NCBI GenBank assembly: GCA_002493635.1
Contig: DKZL01000017.1
Location: 1 to 12,775, forward strand
Direction of reading: 5' to 3'
Length of the DNA stretch: 12,775 nt
Source: Ruminococcaceae bacterium UBA7075
GTDB taxonomy: Bacteria; Bacillota; Clostridia; Oscillospirales; Acutalibacteraceae
How positions within the stretch are numbered: the first letter of the stretch is position 1; each line of letters opens with the position of its first letter. Below the pieces are notes generated by a model that saw nothing but the letters and a program-made list of their open reading frames with translations, searched no databases and had not been told where the DNA came from. This document shows positions 1 through 6,510 of this stretch, piece by piece. Both the position numbers and the translations under genes were made by a program.

Positions 1-136
1 GTTTCAACAATAGCTCTTTATTATAAGGAACGACACGGGGGTCGTTCCCTACGAATTTTTATTAAAAGTTTTATTAAACCGCTAAACTATAATTTAGCTA
101 CTTAAAGGGATAACCTAAAATAAGTAATATACATAA
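1..136. other. Non-coding left end with palindromic elements
   Basis: I see no coding region here. The stretch is AT-rich apart from a GC-rich palindrome (27-48, listed separately). A second small inverted repeat, GCTAAA at 81-86 and TTTAGC at 93-98 with a 6-base loop, could form a weak hairpin but has no convincing U-tract. The window starts inside this spacer, so whatever lies to the left is not visible. Confidence 0.6.
27..48. repeat. Perfect palindrome, REP-like candidate
   Basis: GGAACGAC (27-34) and GTCGTTCC (41-48) are perfect inverted copies around the loop ACGGGG. The element is much more GC-rich than its AT-rich surroundings. It is not followed directly by a T-run on either strand, so it does not look like an ordinary terminator. 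The form suggests a dispersed palindromic repeat of the kind found between genes in Ruminococcaceae-like genomes. Only one copy is in this window, so repetitiveness is an inference. Confidence 0.45.
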
Positions 137-180
137 TAAAAAGGATACTGACATTTGAATTGTCGGTATCCTTTTATTAT
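137..180 (-). terminator. Intrinsic terminator of the fructose operon
   Basis: An 11-bp stem (143-153 with 161-171, one G-U wobble, 7-base loop) lies just past the ptsI stop. Read on the minus strand it is followed by a U-rich tail (TTTTTATTAT). The plus-strand side also has TTTTATTAT, so it could stop transcription from both directions. Confidence 0.85.
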
Positions 181-184
181 TGCG

Positions 185-1885
185 TTAAATAATTGCTTTG
201 AGATAGTCGGTTATCTCTTTTTCTGTTGCAAATGTCATTACTTTTTCGGCAACCTTGTCGGCTTCCTGCTTTGTCCACTGAGTGATTGTCTTTCTTACTT
301 TGAGTACGGACGGAGCGGACACGCTGAATTCGGTAAGACCGAATGAAATAAGAAGCGGAATCATCATCGGATTTGCTGCTGCCTCGCCGCATATTCCAAC
401 GGGAATATTATTTTTTATTCCACATTCGATTATGTTTTTAATCATTCTCAGAACACTTGGCTGGAGCGGTGAGTACAGATATGAAACATCGCTGTTGCCA
501 CGGTCGCAAGCCATTGTGTAACCTGTTAAATCATTTGTGCCTATGCTGAAAAAGTCGGCTTCTTTTGCAAGCAAATCTGCAATTACAGCAGCAGAAGAGG
601 TTTCGACCATTACGCCGACCTTTATATCTTTGTCAAAATCTATGTTTTCAGACGATAATTCGAGCTTGAGTTTTTTCACAAGCTTTTTGCCCTCACGCAG
701 TTCATCAACTGTTGTAACGAGAGGAAACATAATTCTGATGTCGCCAAAGGCACTTGCACGCAGAATTGCACGAATCTGGCTTGTGAAAAGCTCCTCATTT
801 TTCAGGCAATAGCGTATAGCCCTGAACCCCATAAACGGGTTTTCTTCCTTTTTTAGTCCGAGATACGGCAGGTCTTTGTCACCGCCGATGTCAAGCGTGC
901 GGATTATAAGAGGTTTTCCTTTAAGAATAAGGGCAGCTTTTTTGTAGGCTTCAAACTGCTCTTCTTCGGTGGGCATCGAATTTCTATCCATAAACAGAAA
1001 TTCTGTTCTGAAAAGTCCGACGCCCTCGCCGTCAAATTCCATTGCCTTGACTGCATCCTCGGAATTGCCGATGTTACAGCAAAGTTCATATTCTTCACCG
1101 CTTGCAGACAGAGTTTTTCTTCCTCTGTAATTTTCAAGCTCACGGCGTTCCTGCAAAAACATATTTCGTTTTTGAGTGTAGCTTTCAATTTGTGCCTCAT
1201 CGGGTGAGTAGATAACAATACCCTCACTGCCGTCAACTATTATCTGCTGACCGTTTGCAAGCTTGCTTACTGCATCGTCAACGCTGAGCACGGCAGGAAT
1301 TTCAAGTGCTCTGGCAAGAATTGCGGAGTGTGAGGTTTTGCCGCCTGTTTCGGTTACAATTCCTATGATGTTTTCCTTGACTATACCTGCCGTCATTGAG
1401 GGGGTAAGCTCGTGTGCAACAAGAACCGTGCCCTTCGGCGCATCACTGATTTTTACCTCCTGAATGCCGAGAAGTATACTCAGCATTCCTGTCTTAATAT
1501 CCTTTACATCGGCGGCTCTCTGTTTTGTAAGCTCGTCATCTGCCATTGAGAATACAGTTATAAACTGGTCGCACATCTGTTCAAGCGCAGACTCGGCGCA
1601 GGTGCCGTTTGCAATCAGCTTTTCAATTTCACCGTTTAAATACGGGTCTTTTAAAATCTGAATGTGACCTTCAAGGATTTCTGCCTCTTTTTCGCCTGCT
1701 GATTTTCTCAGAGAATCTGCCTTAGCCGCTGTGCTTTCGCAAAATGAGTTCACTGCGTCAGTGTATCTTTGGGTTTCGGCGTCAGTGTCGGTCACAGCCT
1801 GCGGTGAATAGCTCAGTGCGTGCTCTTCAATAATCATTATATTGCCGATTCCGATGCCGTCAGATGCGGCTGTTCCTTTAAACAT
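185..1885 (-). CDS. ptsI: PTS Enzyme I (PEP-protein phosphotransferase)
   Basis: Enzyme I is the soluble cytoplasmic kinase that takes phosphate from phosphoenolpyruvate onto a histidine and passes it to HPr. Visible landmarks: the N-terminal start GTAASDGIGIG; the swivelling phosphohistidine motif GGKTSHSAILARA with His186; and the C-terminal PEP barrel with GLFRTEF (Arg293), RTLDIGGDKDLPYLG (Arg329), MVETSS (Glu428), GTNDL (Asn451, Asp452), CDRGN (Arg462) and GICGEA with the catalytic Cys499. One position differs from the usual NDLTQYT: glycine replaces glutamine. Start choice: a GTG three codons upstream (1892-1894) lies inside the Shine-Dalgarno GAGGTGA; the ATG at 1885 has that site 6 bases upstream and aligns with the E. 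coli protein N-terminus, giving 566 residues, normal for the family. It is the last gene of the operon, 30 bases after ptsH. Confidence 0.96.
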   Translation of the reverse strand: MFKGTAASDGIGIGNIMIIEEHALSYSPQAVTDTDAETQRYTDAVNSFCESTAAKADSLRKSAGEKEAEILEGHIQILKDPYLNGEIEKLIANGTCAESALEQMCDQFITVFSMADDELTKQRAADVKDIKTGMLSILLGIQEVKISDAPKGTVLVAHELTPSMTAGIVKENIIGIVTETGGKTSHSAILARALEIPAVLSVDDAVSKLANGQQIIVDGSEGIVIYSPDEAQIESYTQKRNMFLQERRELENYRGRKTLSASGEEYELCCNIGNSEDAVKAMEFDGEGVGLFRTEFLFMDRNSMPTEEEQFEAYKKAALILKGKPLIIRTLDIGGDKDLPYLGLKKEENPFMGFRAIRYCLKNEELFTSQIRAILRASAFGDIRIMFPLVTTVDELREGKKLVKKLKLELSSENIDFDKDIKVGVMVETSSAAVIADLLAKEADFFSIGTNDLTGYTMACDRGNSDVSYLYSPLQPSVLRMIKNIIECGIKNNIPVGICGEAAANPMMIPLLISFGLTEFSVSAPSVLKVRKTITQWTKQEADKVAEKVMTFATEKEITDYLKAII

Positions 1886-1915
1886 ATATGTCACCTCGTC
1901 TGGTACGGCTCTGAT

Positions 1916-2179
1916 TTATTCCCCAAGACCGCTTTCGATAAGCTGTACGGCTTCATCAAGAGCAGCCTGTTCGTCCGAACCGCTGCATAAAATTTCAATT
2001 TCGCTACCGCACTTTATACAGCCTGCAATAATGTTTAAAAGGCTCTTTGCATTAATGTCGGTATTGTTATGCTTGATGGTTATGTCGCTTTCGTATTTGC
2101 CCATTGCTGTTGCAAATAAAGATGCAGGACGCATATGAAATCCCTGTGCATTTGTGAGTGTAACTGTCTTTGATACCAT
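1916..2179 (-). CDS. ptsH: Phosphocarrier protein HPr
   Basis: HPr is the small cytoplasmic phosphocarrier between Enzyme I and the sugar-specific EIIA. The 87-residue length is standard. The active histidine is His15 in GFHMRPAS. Ser46 in NAKSLLNI sits exactly at the position phosphorylated by HPr kinase in low-GC Gram-positives, so a regulatory role (catabolite control) is possible as well as transport; the kinase gene is not in the window. Three cysteines (54, 57, 65) are more than usual for HPr. The start is supported by AAAGGAGA (2188-2195), 8 bases upstream. A 100-base gap separates it from fruA, the longest inside the operon; it holds only a weak AU hairpin and no promoter I can support. 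Confidence 0.95.
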   Translation of the reverse strand: MVSKTVTLTNAQGFHMRPASLFATAMGKYESDITIKHNNTDINAKSLLNIIAGCIKCGSEIEILCSGSDEQAALDEAVQLIESGLGE

Positions 2180-2279
2180 AATTCATTTCTCCTTTATATT
2201 TTTTTATTTTATAGTAAATTGCTCGGAAACAGTCGGGCATAAAAGTAAGTTTTTATATGGTGCTGTCTGCTCGATTAGG

Positions 2280-4217
2280 TTATGCTTTGTCTTTGATTGG
2301 CTTCATAAGAAATGTAAGAAGAAGCATACCGATTAAAGAACCTACTGCAAGTGCGACAAAGTACATAAGCGGATTGCCTATTGTTGCTACCACAAAAATA
2401 CCGCCGTGAGGAGCCATAAGTGTACAACTGAACAGAGCGGAAAGTGCGCCTGCAAAAGCTGAACCTATCATACAGGACGGAATAACCTGGAGAGGATGTC
2501 CTGCTGCATACGGGATTGCGCCTTCTGTTACGAATGAAAGTCCCATAATATAGTTTACAGTTGCATTCTTTCTCTCCTCAGCAGTCCATCTGCTCTTAAA
2601 GAAGGTGTTTGAAAGTGCGATTGCAATCGGGGGAACCATACCGCCAATCATTACGGCTGCCATAATCATATAGGCTGCGTCAGTACCTGACGAGAGAGCG
2701 CCTGTTGCAAACACATAGGCTGCCTTGTTGAACGGACCGCCCATATCAATGGACATCATTGCTGCAAGCAGAGCACAAAGCGGAATAATGAGTGCTTCAT
2801 TTTCTGCCATTGCATTAAGAGCATTTGTCATTGCTGTATTTATCCAGCCCATAATCGGATTTACTGCACACATCATTACGCCTGTTATGCCCAAGCCTGC
2901 AATCGGATATATAAGAACGGGCTTGATGCCTTCAAGAGAGTGCGGCATTTTATCGCACAACTTTTCAAGTAAAAGCATAAGATAACCGCCTGCGAAACCT
3001 GCGAGCAAACCGCCAAGGAAACCTGACGGAATATCACCGCTCGGTAAAGCAAAAGTTGAACCTGCTGTTGCAAGCAAGCCGCCTACAAGACCTACAAGTA
3101 AGCCGGGGCGGTCGGCTATTGACATTGCAATATATCCTGCAAGAATTGGAACCATCAGGTTAAAGGCATATCCGCCGATTGTTTTGAACCATGCAGCGGC
3201 AGGGTTAACCATACCAAAGTCAGCAGTACCTGCGTTGCCCGCCATTGTGTCAATCAGAAAAGCTATTGCGATAAATATACCGCCTGCAACAACAAACGGA
3301 AGCATATGCGACACACCGTTCATAAGATGTTTGTAAATTTTTCTTCCTGCGCTTTCGCCTGTATCAACGGAATGAATATTACTGTCATTAGACGATGAAT
3401 GAAAAATCTGTGCTTCACCGTTTACTATTTTATTTATCAGTTCTTCTGGCTTATGAATACCGTCTGCAACCTTTGTTGAATAAACAGGTTTTCCGTTAAA
3501 GCGAGCTGTTTCAACATTTTTGTCAGCGGCAATAATAATACCGTCGCAGTCAGAAATTTCGTCAGCTGTAAGTACATTTTTTGCACCGCCTGAACCGTTT
3601 GTTTCTACTTTAATAGTAATGCCCATTTTTTCGCCTGCCTTTACAAGTGCTTCGGCAGCCATATAGGTGTGGGCAATGCCGGTCGGACAGGCTGTTACTG
3701 CAAGAACTCTGTAACCTGTTTTTTCAGTAGCTGTTGTCGGTGCAGAAGCTTCTTCAGGAAATTTCTCTGTTTCCTTGGCATCAATAATTGCAAGAAATTC
3801 GCCGGCTGTTTTTGCATTTTTAAGCTTTGCTGTGAAGTCCTCGTCCATAAGCATCTGCATTAGTCTTGCCAGTACTTCAAGGTGGACATCACCGTCAGTT
3901 GTTGCTGCAATCATAAATAACAGCTTACAGGGTGCTCCGTCCGGTGCACCGTAGTCGACACCGTCAGCCACCGTAATTGCAGTAAGGGCAGGAGATTTTA
4001 CAGCAGCACTTTTTGCGTGTGGTATTGCAATCTCCATTCCGATTGCAGTTGTTCCCATTTCCTCTCTTTTGAGGATTCCTTCCTTGTATACAGCGGTGTT
4101 TTTCAGGTTTCCGCATTTCTCGTGAAGGGAAACGAGTTTGTCGATTGCTTCGCTCTTACCGGATAATTTTACATTAAGAGCAATGCCGTTTTTCTTAAGT
4201 AAATCGGTAATACGCAT
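2280..4217 (-). CDS. fruA: Fructose-specific PTS permease, fused EIIABC
   Basis: This membrane permease imports fructose while phosphorylating it to fructose-1-phosphate. Domain order is IIA-IIB-IIC. IIA (about 1-147) carries the phosphohistidine His67 in GMEIAIPHAKS. A linker rich in Ala/Thr/Glu (about 148-167) leads to IIB (about 169-267) with the phosphocysteine Cys177 in AVTACPTGIAHTYMAA. IIC (about 295-645) is strongly hydrophobic, contains SFVTEGAIPYAAGHP and MAPHGGIFV, and should form the transport channel. Start choice: an in-frame ATG 14 codons upstream would translate the ribosome site itself (KKGEK) and overlap fruK; the ATG at 4217 has AAGGAGAG upstream with proper spacing and gives 645 residues. 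The gap to fruK is 16 bases, and the ribosome site overlaps the fruK stop codon. The neighbouring 1-phosphofructokinase supports fructose as the substrate. Confidence 0.95.
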   Translation of the reverse strand: MRITDLLKKNGIALNVKLSGKSEAIDKLVSLHEKCGNLKNTAVYKEGILKREEMGTTAIGMEIAIPHAKSAAVKSPALTAITVADGVDYGAPDGAPCKLLFMIAATTDGDVHLEVLARLMQMLMDEDFTAKLKNAKTAGEFLAIIDAKETEKFPEEASAPTTATEKTGYRVLAVTACPTGIAHTYMAAEALVKAGEKMGITIKVETNGSGGAKNVLTADEISDCDGIIIAADKNVETARFNGKPVYSTKVADGIHKPEELINKIVNGEAQIFHSSSNDSNIHSVDTGESAGRKIYKHLMNGVSHMLPFVVAGGIFIAIAFLIDTMAGNAGTADFGMVNPAAAWFKTIGGYAFNLMVPILAGYIAMSIADRPGLLVGLVGGLLATAGSTFALPSGDIPSGFLGGLLAGFAGGYLMLLLEKLCDKMPHSLEGIKPVLIYPIAGLGITGVMMCAVNPIMGWINTAMTNALNAMAENEALIIPLCALLAAMMSIDMGGPFNKAAYVFATGALSSGTDAAYMIMAAVMIGGMVPPIAIALSNTFFKSRWTAEERKNATVNYIMGLSFVTEGAIPYAAGHPLQVIPSCMIGSAFAGALSALFSCTLMAPHGGIFVVATIGNPLMYFVALAVGSLIGMLLLTFLMKPIKDKA

Positions 4218-4233
4218 AGTTTTCTCTCCTTTT

Positions 4234-5139
4234 TTAGTTAAATTTTTTGAGTAATTCATTTATTTTTTCTTTTGTAGCAAGTCCGCTCAGAAACGCTGTT
4301 GCGTTACCGCAGACACTGCCTAATTTTAGTGCATATGAGTAGTCGTGCTGCATTTCATATCCTGCAATAAAGCCTGCCACCATTGAGTCACCCGAGCCTA
4401 CGGTATTGATTACTTTTTCATTAAGGACACCTGCCTTGTGCTTTTTACCGAATTCATCAATCAGCATTGCGCCTTTACCGCCAAGCGAGATTAAAACATT
4501 TTGTGCTCCCATTTTTTGCAGCTCTTTGGCGTACTTTTCAATATCATCCTCGGTATTGATTTCAACGTCAAAGATTTCAGAGAGTTCCTGTTTGTTTGGC
4601 TTAATGAGGAAAGGGCTGTGTTTTAGTGAATTGAGCAAAAGATTTTTTGTTGCGTCTACTACTATACGAACATTCTTTTGAGATAAGCGTTTCAAAATTC
4701 GTTCATATACATCATCGGGCATTGTATTTGGAATATTGCCTGCAAGAACTATTGTGTCGCCGTCTGTTATGCGGTCAATCTTTGCAAGCAGTCTTTCAAG
4801 CTCGCTTTCATCAATATGAGGCCCCTGACAGTTAATCTCAGTTTCTTCGCCTGCTTTGATTTTGATGTTTATACGGGATATGCCTTGTTTAAGCTTTATA
4901 AAATCGGTGATTATTTTATCATTGCGAATCCCTTTTTCGATTGCATCACCCGTAAATCCAGCCACAAATCCGAAGGCTGTGCTTTCAAGACCAAGCTCGG
5001 CAAGCACGCAGGAAACATTTATTCCTTTTCCGCCGTAGTAATATTCTTCTTCGATAGTACGGTTTGTTATACCTGACGTCAGTTTGTCAAGCCGTACGAT
5101 GTAGTCGATTGACGGATTAAGCGTAACCGTATAAATCAC
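4234..5139 (-). CDS. fruK: 1-phosphofructokinase (PfkB family)
   Basis: The enzyme phosphorylates fructose-1-phosphate, the product of FruA, to fructose-1,6-bisphosphate using ATP, feeding glycolysis. It is a cytoplasmic ribokinase-fold (PfkB) kinase of 301 residues, normal length. The N-terminus MIYTVTLNPSIDY and the GGKGINVS motif (36-43) are typical of the 1-phosphofructokinase/tagatose-6-phosphate kinase branch. The C-terminal signature NTVGSGDSMVAGF holds the catalytic Asp251. The start codon is GTG (5137-5139), which overlaps the fruR stop as GTGA (translational coupling). AGGAGG lies 7 bases upstream at 5147-5152, and the only nearby ATG is out of frame. A tagatose-6-phosphate kinase cannot be excluded by motif alone, but the FruA neighbour favours fructose-1-phosphate. 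Confidence 0.94.
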   Translation of the reverse strand: MIYTVTLNPSIDYIVRLDKLTSGITNRTIEEEYYYGGKGINVSCVLAELGLESTAFGFVAGFTGDAIEKGIRNDKIITDFIKLKQGISRINIKIKAGEETEINCQGPHIDESELERLLAKIDRITDGDTIVLAGNIPNTMPDDVYERILKRLSQKNVRIVVDATKNLLLNSLKHSPFLIKPNKQELSEIFDVEINTEDDIEKYAKELQKMGAQNVLISLGGKGAMLIDEFGKKHKAGVLNEKVINTVGSGDSMVAGFIAGYEMQHDYSYALKLGSVCGNATAFLSGLATKEKINELLKKFN

Positions 5140-5885
5140 TTCATTACCTCCTTTACAACAGTTTCGTCAGCGTAGCGTCTGTTTGTCAATACATCTGTGA
5201 CAATGCAGCATTTTTTTAGTTCTGAAAATGTGACAGGATATACCTTGCCGAATTTACTGTGGTCAGCGAGTATAAAACTCATATAGCTTTTATTGATAGC
5301 TTCTTCTTTAATACGTGCCTCCTCAATATCCGGTGTGGTGAATCCCGCCTGAAAATCAATTCCGTTTGTTCCCATAAAGGCTTTGGTAAAATTGAATTTT
5401 TTAAGGCTTAAAATTCCCTCAGTTCCGACAACGGCTTCGGTTACGGGCTTCATTTTACCGCCGATAATATAAGCGTTTAATCCCTTGTAAATTAACTTGC
5501 GTGCGTGGGAAATGCCGTTTGTAACATAAGTCGCTTTAGTATTGCTTATGTAGTCAATCAGCTTTGATGTTGTAGTGCCTGCGTCAATGTATACAAAGTC
5601 TGTATCAATTATCAATGAGGCAGAATATTTTGCGATTAAGTCTTTTTCTTTGCTCATAAGATTTTCACGGCTGCTTACATTATCCTCTGTGATACCTGAG
5701 TTTTGCTTTATAGAGGTTGCGCCGCCGAAGACCTTGTTGAGTCTGCCCATTTCGGCAAGAGCCGAAAGGTCACGCCGTATGGTAGATTCTGATGTATCAA
5801 GTGCGTTTGTCAGTTCAGAAACAGTAACAACATTTTTTTCATTTAATATGCTTAAAATTTTTTCGTATCTCTCCTGAGTGAGCAT
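5136..5885 (-). CDS. fruR: DeoR-family regulator of the fructose operon
   Basis: This is a 249-residue cytoplasmic DNA-binding regulator, the usual DeoR length. Residues 1-56 form the winged helix-turn-helix; TVSELTNALDTSESTIRRDL (21-40) is the recognition region. The C-terminal sugar-phosphate sensor shows IDAGTTTSKL (100-109), VTNGISHA, GGKMKPVTEAVVG and GTNGID..GFTTPDIEEARIKEEAI, all hallmarks of the family. As the first gene of the fru operon it probably represses its own promoter and releases it when a fructose phosphate binds (fructose-1-phosphate is the inducer in related systems; inferred here). The ATG at 5885 follows AAGAGGTGA (5892-5900) with a 6-base gap. The predicted transcript starts near 5900, so the leader is very short and its 5' end is essentially the ribosome site. 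Confidence 0.93.
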   Translation of the reverse strand: MLTQERYEKILSILNEKNVVTVSELTNALDTSESTIRRDLSALAEMGRLNKVFGGATSIKQNSGITEDNVSSRENLMSKEKDLIAKYSASLIIDTDFVYIDAGTTTSKLIDYISNTKATYVTNGISHARKLIYKGLNAYIIGGKMKPVTEAVVGTEGILSLKKFNFTKAFMGTNGIDFQAGFTTPDIEEARIKEEAINKSYMSFILADHSKFGKVYPVTFSELKKCCIVTDVLTNRRYADETVVKEVMK

Positions 5886-5906
5886 TTTCGGTCACCTCTT
5901 GATTAG

Positions 5907-5934
5907 ATTATAACATATAAATTTTCAAAGTCAA
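5907..5934 (-). promoter_or_regulatory. Sigma-A promoter of the fructose operon
   Basis: On the minus strand, TTGACT (5929-5934) and TATAAT (5907-5912) are separated by 16 bases. The expected start is near 5900, about 15 bases before the fruR ATG. The -10 is a perfect consensus. No other good promoter lies between the genes of the operon, so this one probably drives all five. Confidence 0.8.
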
Positions 5935-6008
5935 GCAAATTCAGTCAAAAATATTCAAAAAAATTAAAAATTTATGAATATCCGTTCATACTCAATCACA
6001 GTCAATCA
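5924..6008. promoter_or_regulatory. Candidate FruR operator: TCA-rich direct repeats
   Basis: TCAATCA occurs twice exactly 10 bases apart (5992-5998, 6002-6008). Related TTCA/GTCAA units lie closer to and over the -35 (5924-5934, 5940-5948, 5954-5957, 5985-5988). On the minus strand these read TGATTGA and TTGACT/TTGAA. DeoR-family repressors commonly bind short direct repeats of this kind near the promoters they control; that this is the FruR operator is an inference from position and form. I saw no convincing cre site. Confidence 0.5.
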
Positions 6009-6363
6009 AAATAAGCAATATTTTCTGCTCGGACAGGTGTAGTTCTCCGGTTGCTTTACGGGCAATAAAATTATCATTTGCAAATAATTTTCTATTATGT
6101 TTTCAAGGAAAAATTTTTAAAAAAGTATATGTTATTATAATTAAGTTCGCATTAAAATAACAGTATAAGGGAATGATTTGAGTTTATTGCACTATATATA
6201 GTTATTATGTGTCATACTGAATTTGTTCCAGATGTGTTATATGCGATTAATATTTTGTAATTGTTATATTTGCTTTTAAGCAATAAGATTAGAACAGCTT
6301 GATTTTATGCGGTTTTTAGTGTCTGAACTTATGACAAAATGTATATTATGATTATTTTTAACT
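6009..6363. other. Long AT-rich intergenic region between fru and nrd
   Basis: No supportable gene is present; the longest small frames, such as a 14-codon one near 6308, have no ribosome site. A short patch at about 6016-6064 is GC-richer than the rest and has no recognised function. It is followed by an inverted repeat, AAAATTAT (6067-6074) with ATAATTTT (6084-6091), whose middle contains the palindrome ATTTGCAAAT (6077-6086). A small palindrome TTGCTTTTAAGCAA lies at 6270-6283. A distal NrdR-like box at 6191-6202 is listed separately. Confidence 0.5.
6191..6202. promoter_or_regulatory. Distal NrdR-box-like palindrome
   Basis: ACTATATATAGT is a perfect 12-base palindrome matching the core of the NrdR box (ACACTATATATAGTGT-like consensus). 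It lies about 230 bases upstream of the nrdD transcription start and 173 bases from the next box. It could be part of an upstream regulatory element or overlap a second, weaker promoter; TTGAGT at 6178-6183 has no well-spaced -10, so I do not call one. Confidence 0.5.
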
Positions 6364-6450
6364 ACTTTATATAGTACTTTTGACTATTGACAAGGCACAA
6401 TATATAGTATAGAATAATAACTGTTCACGAAATTATATTCGATATATAGT
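6364..6450 (+). promoter_or_regulatory. Array of three NrdR boxes around the nrdD promoter
   Basis: Three near-palindromic boxes share the half-site ATATAGT: ACTTTATATAGT (6364-6375), ACAATATATAGT (6397-6408) and TCGATATATAGT (6439-6450). Start-to-start distances are 33 and 42 bases, close to three and four helical turns. The first lies just upstream of the -35, the second inside the spacer between -35 and -10, and the third about 18-29 bases after the predicted start. NrdR is the ATP/dATP-sensing repressor of ribonucleotide reductase genes and typically binds paired boxes set a whole number of turns apart. Its own gene is not in the window. Confidence 0.8.
6387..6415 (+). promoter_or_regulatory. 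Sigma-A promoter of nrdDG
   Basis: TTGACA (6387-6392), a 17-base spacer and TAGAAT (6410-6415) form a near-consensus promoter. The predicted start near 6422 leaves a leader of about 89 bases before the nrdD ATG. An NrdR-like box fills most of the spacer, so repressor binding would directly block RNA polymerase. Confidence 0.82.
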
Positions 6451-6510
6451 GATGCAAAACAAATTAACAGATAATTAATATAACTTAATTCTAAGCAGGG
6501 AGAAACAGAC

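Noticed and set aside
904..1236. Minus-strand frame of 110 codons inside ptsI
   Set aside because: It lies in another frame of the same strand inside a clear Enzyme I gene and has low-complexity, unlike-protein content.
2180..2279. Internal promoter for ptsHI in the 100-base gap after fruA
   Set aside because: A TATAAA is present on the minus strand but the matching -35 has only three of six consensus bases.
6308..6352. 14-codon plus-strand frame in the fru-nrd spacer
   Set aside because: There is no ribosome-binding site and no sign of selection; it is expected by chance in AT-rich DNA.
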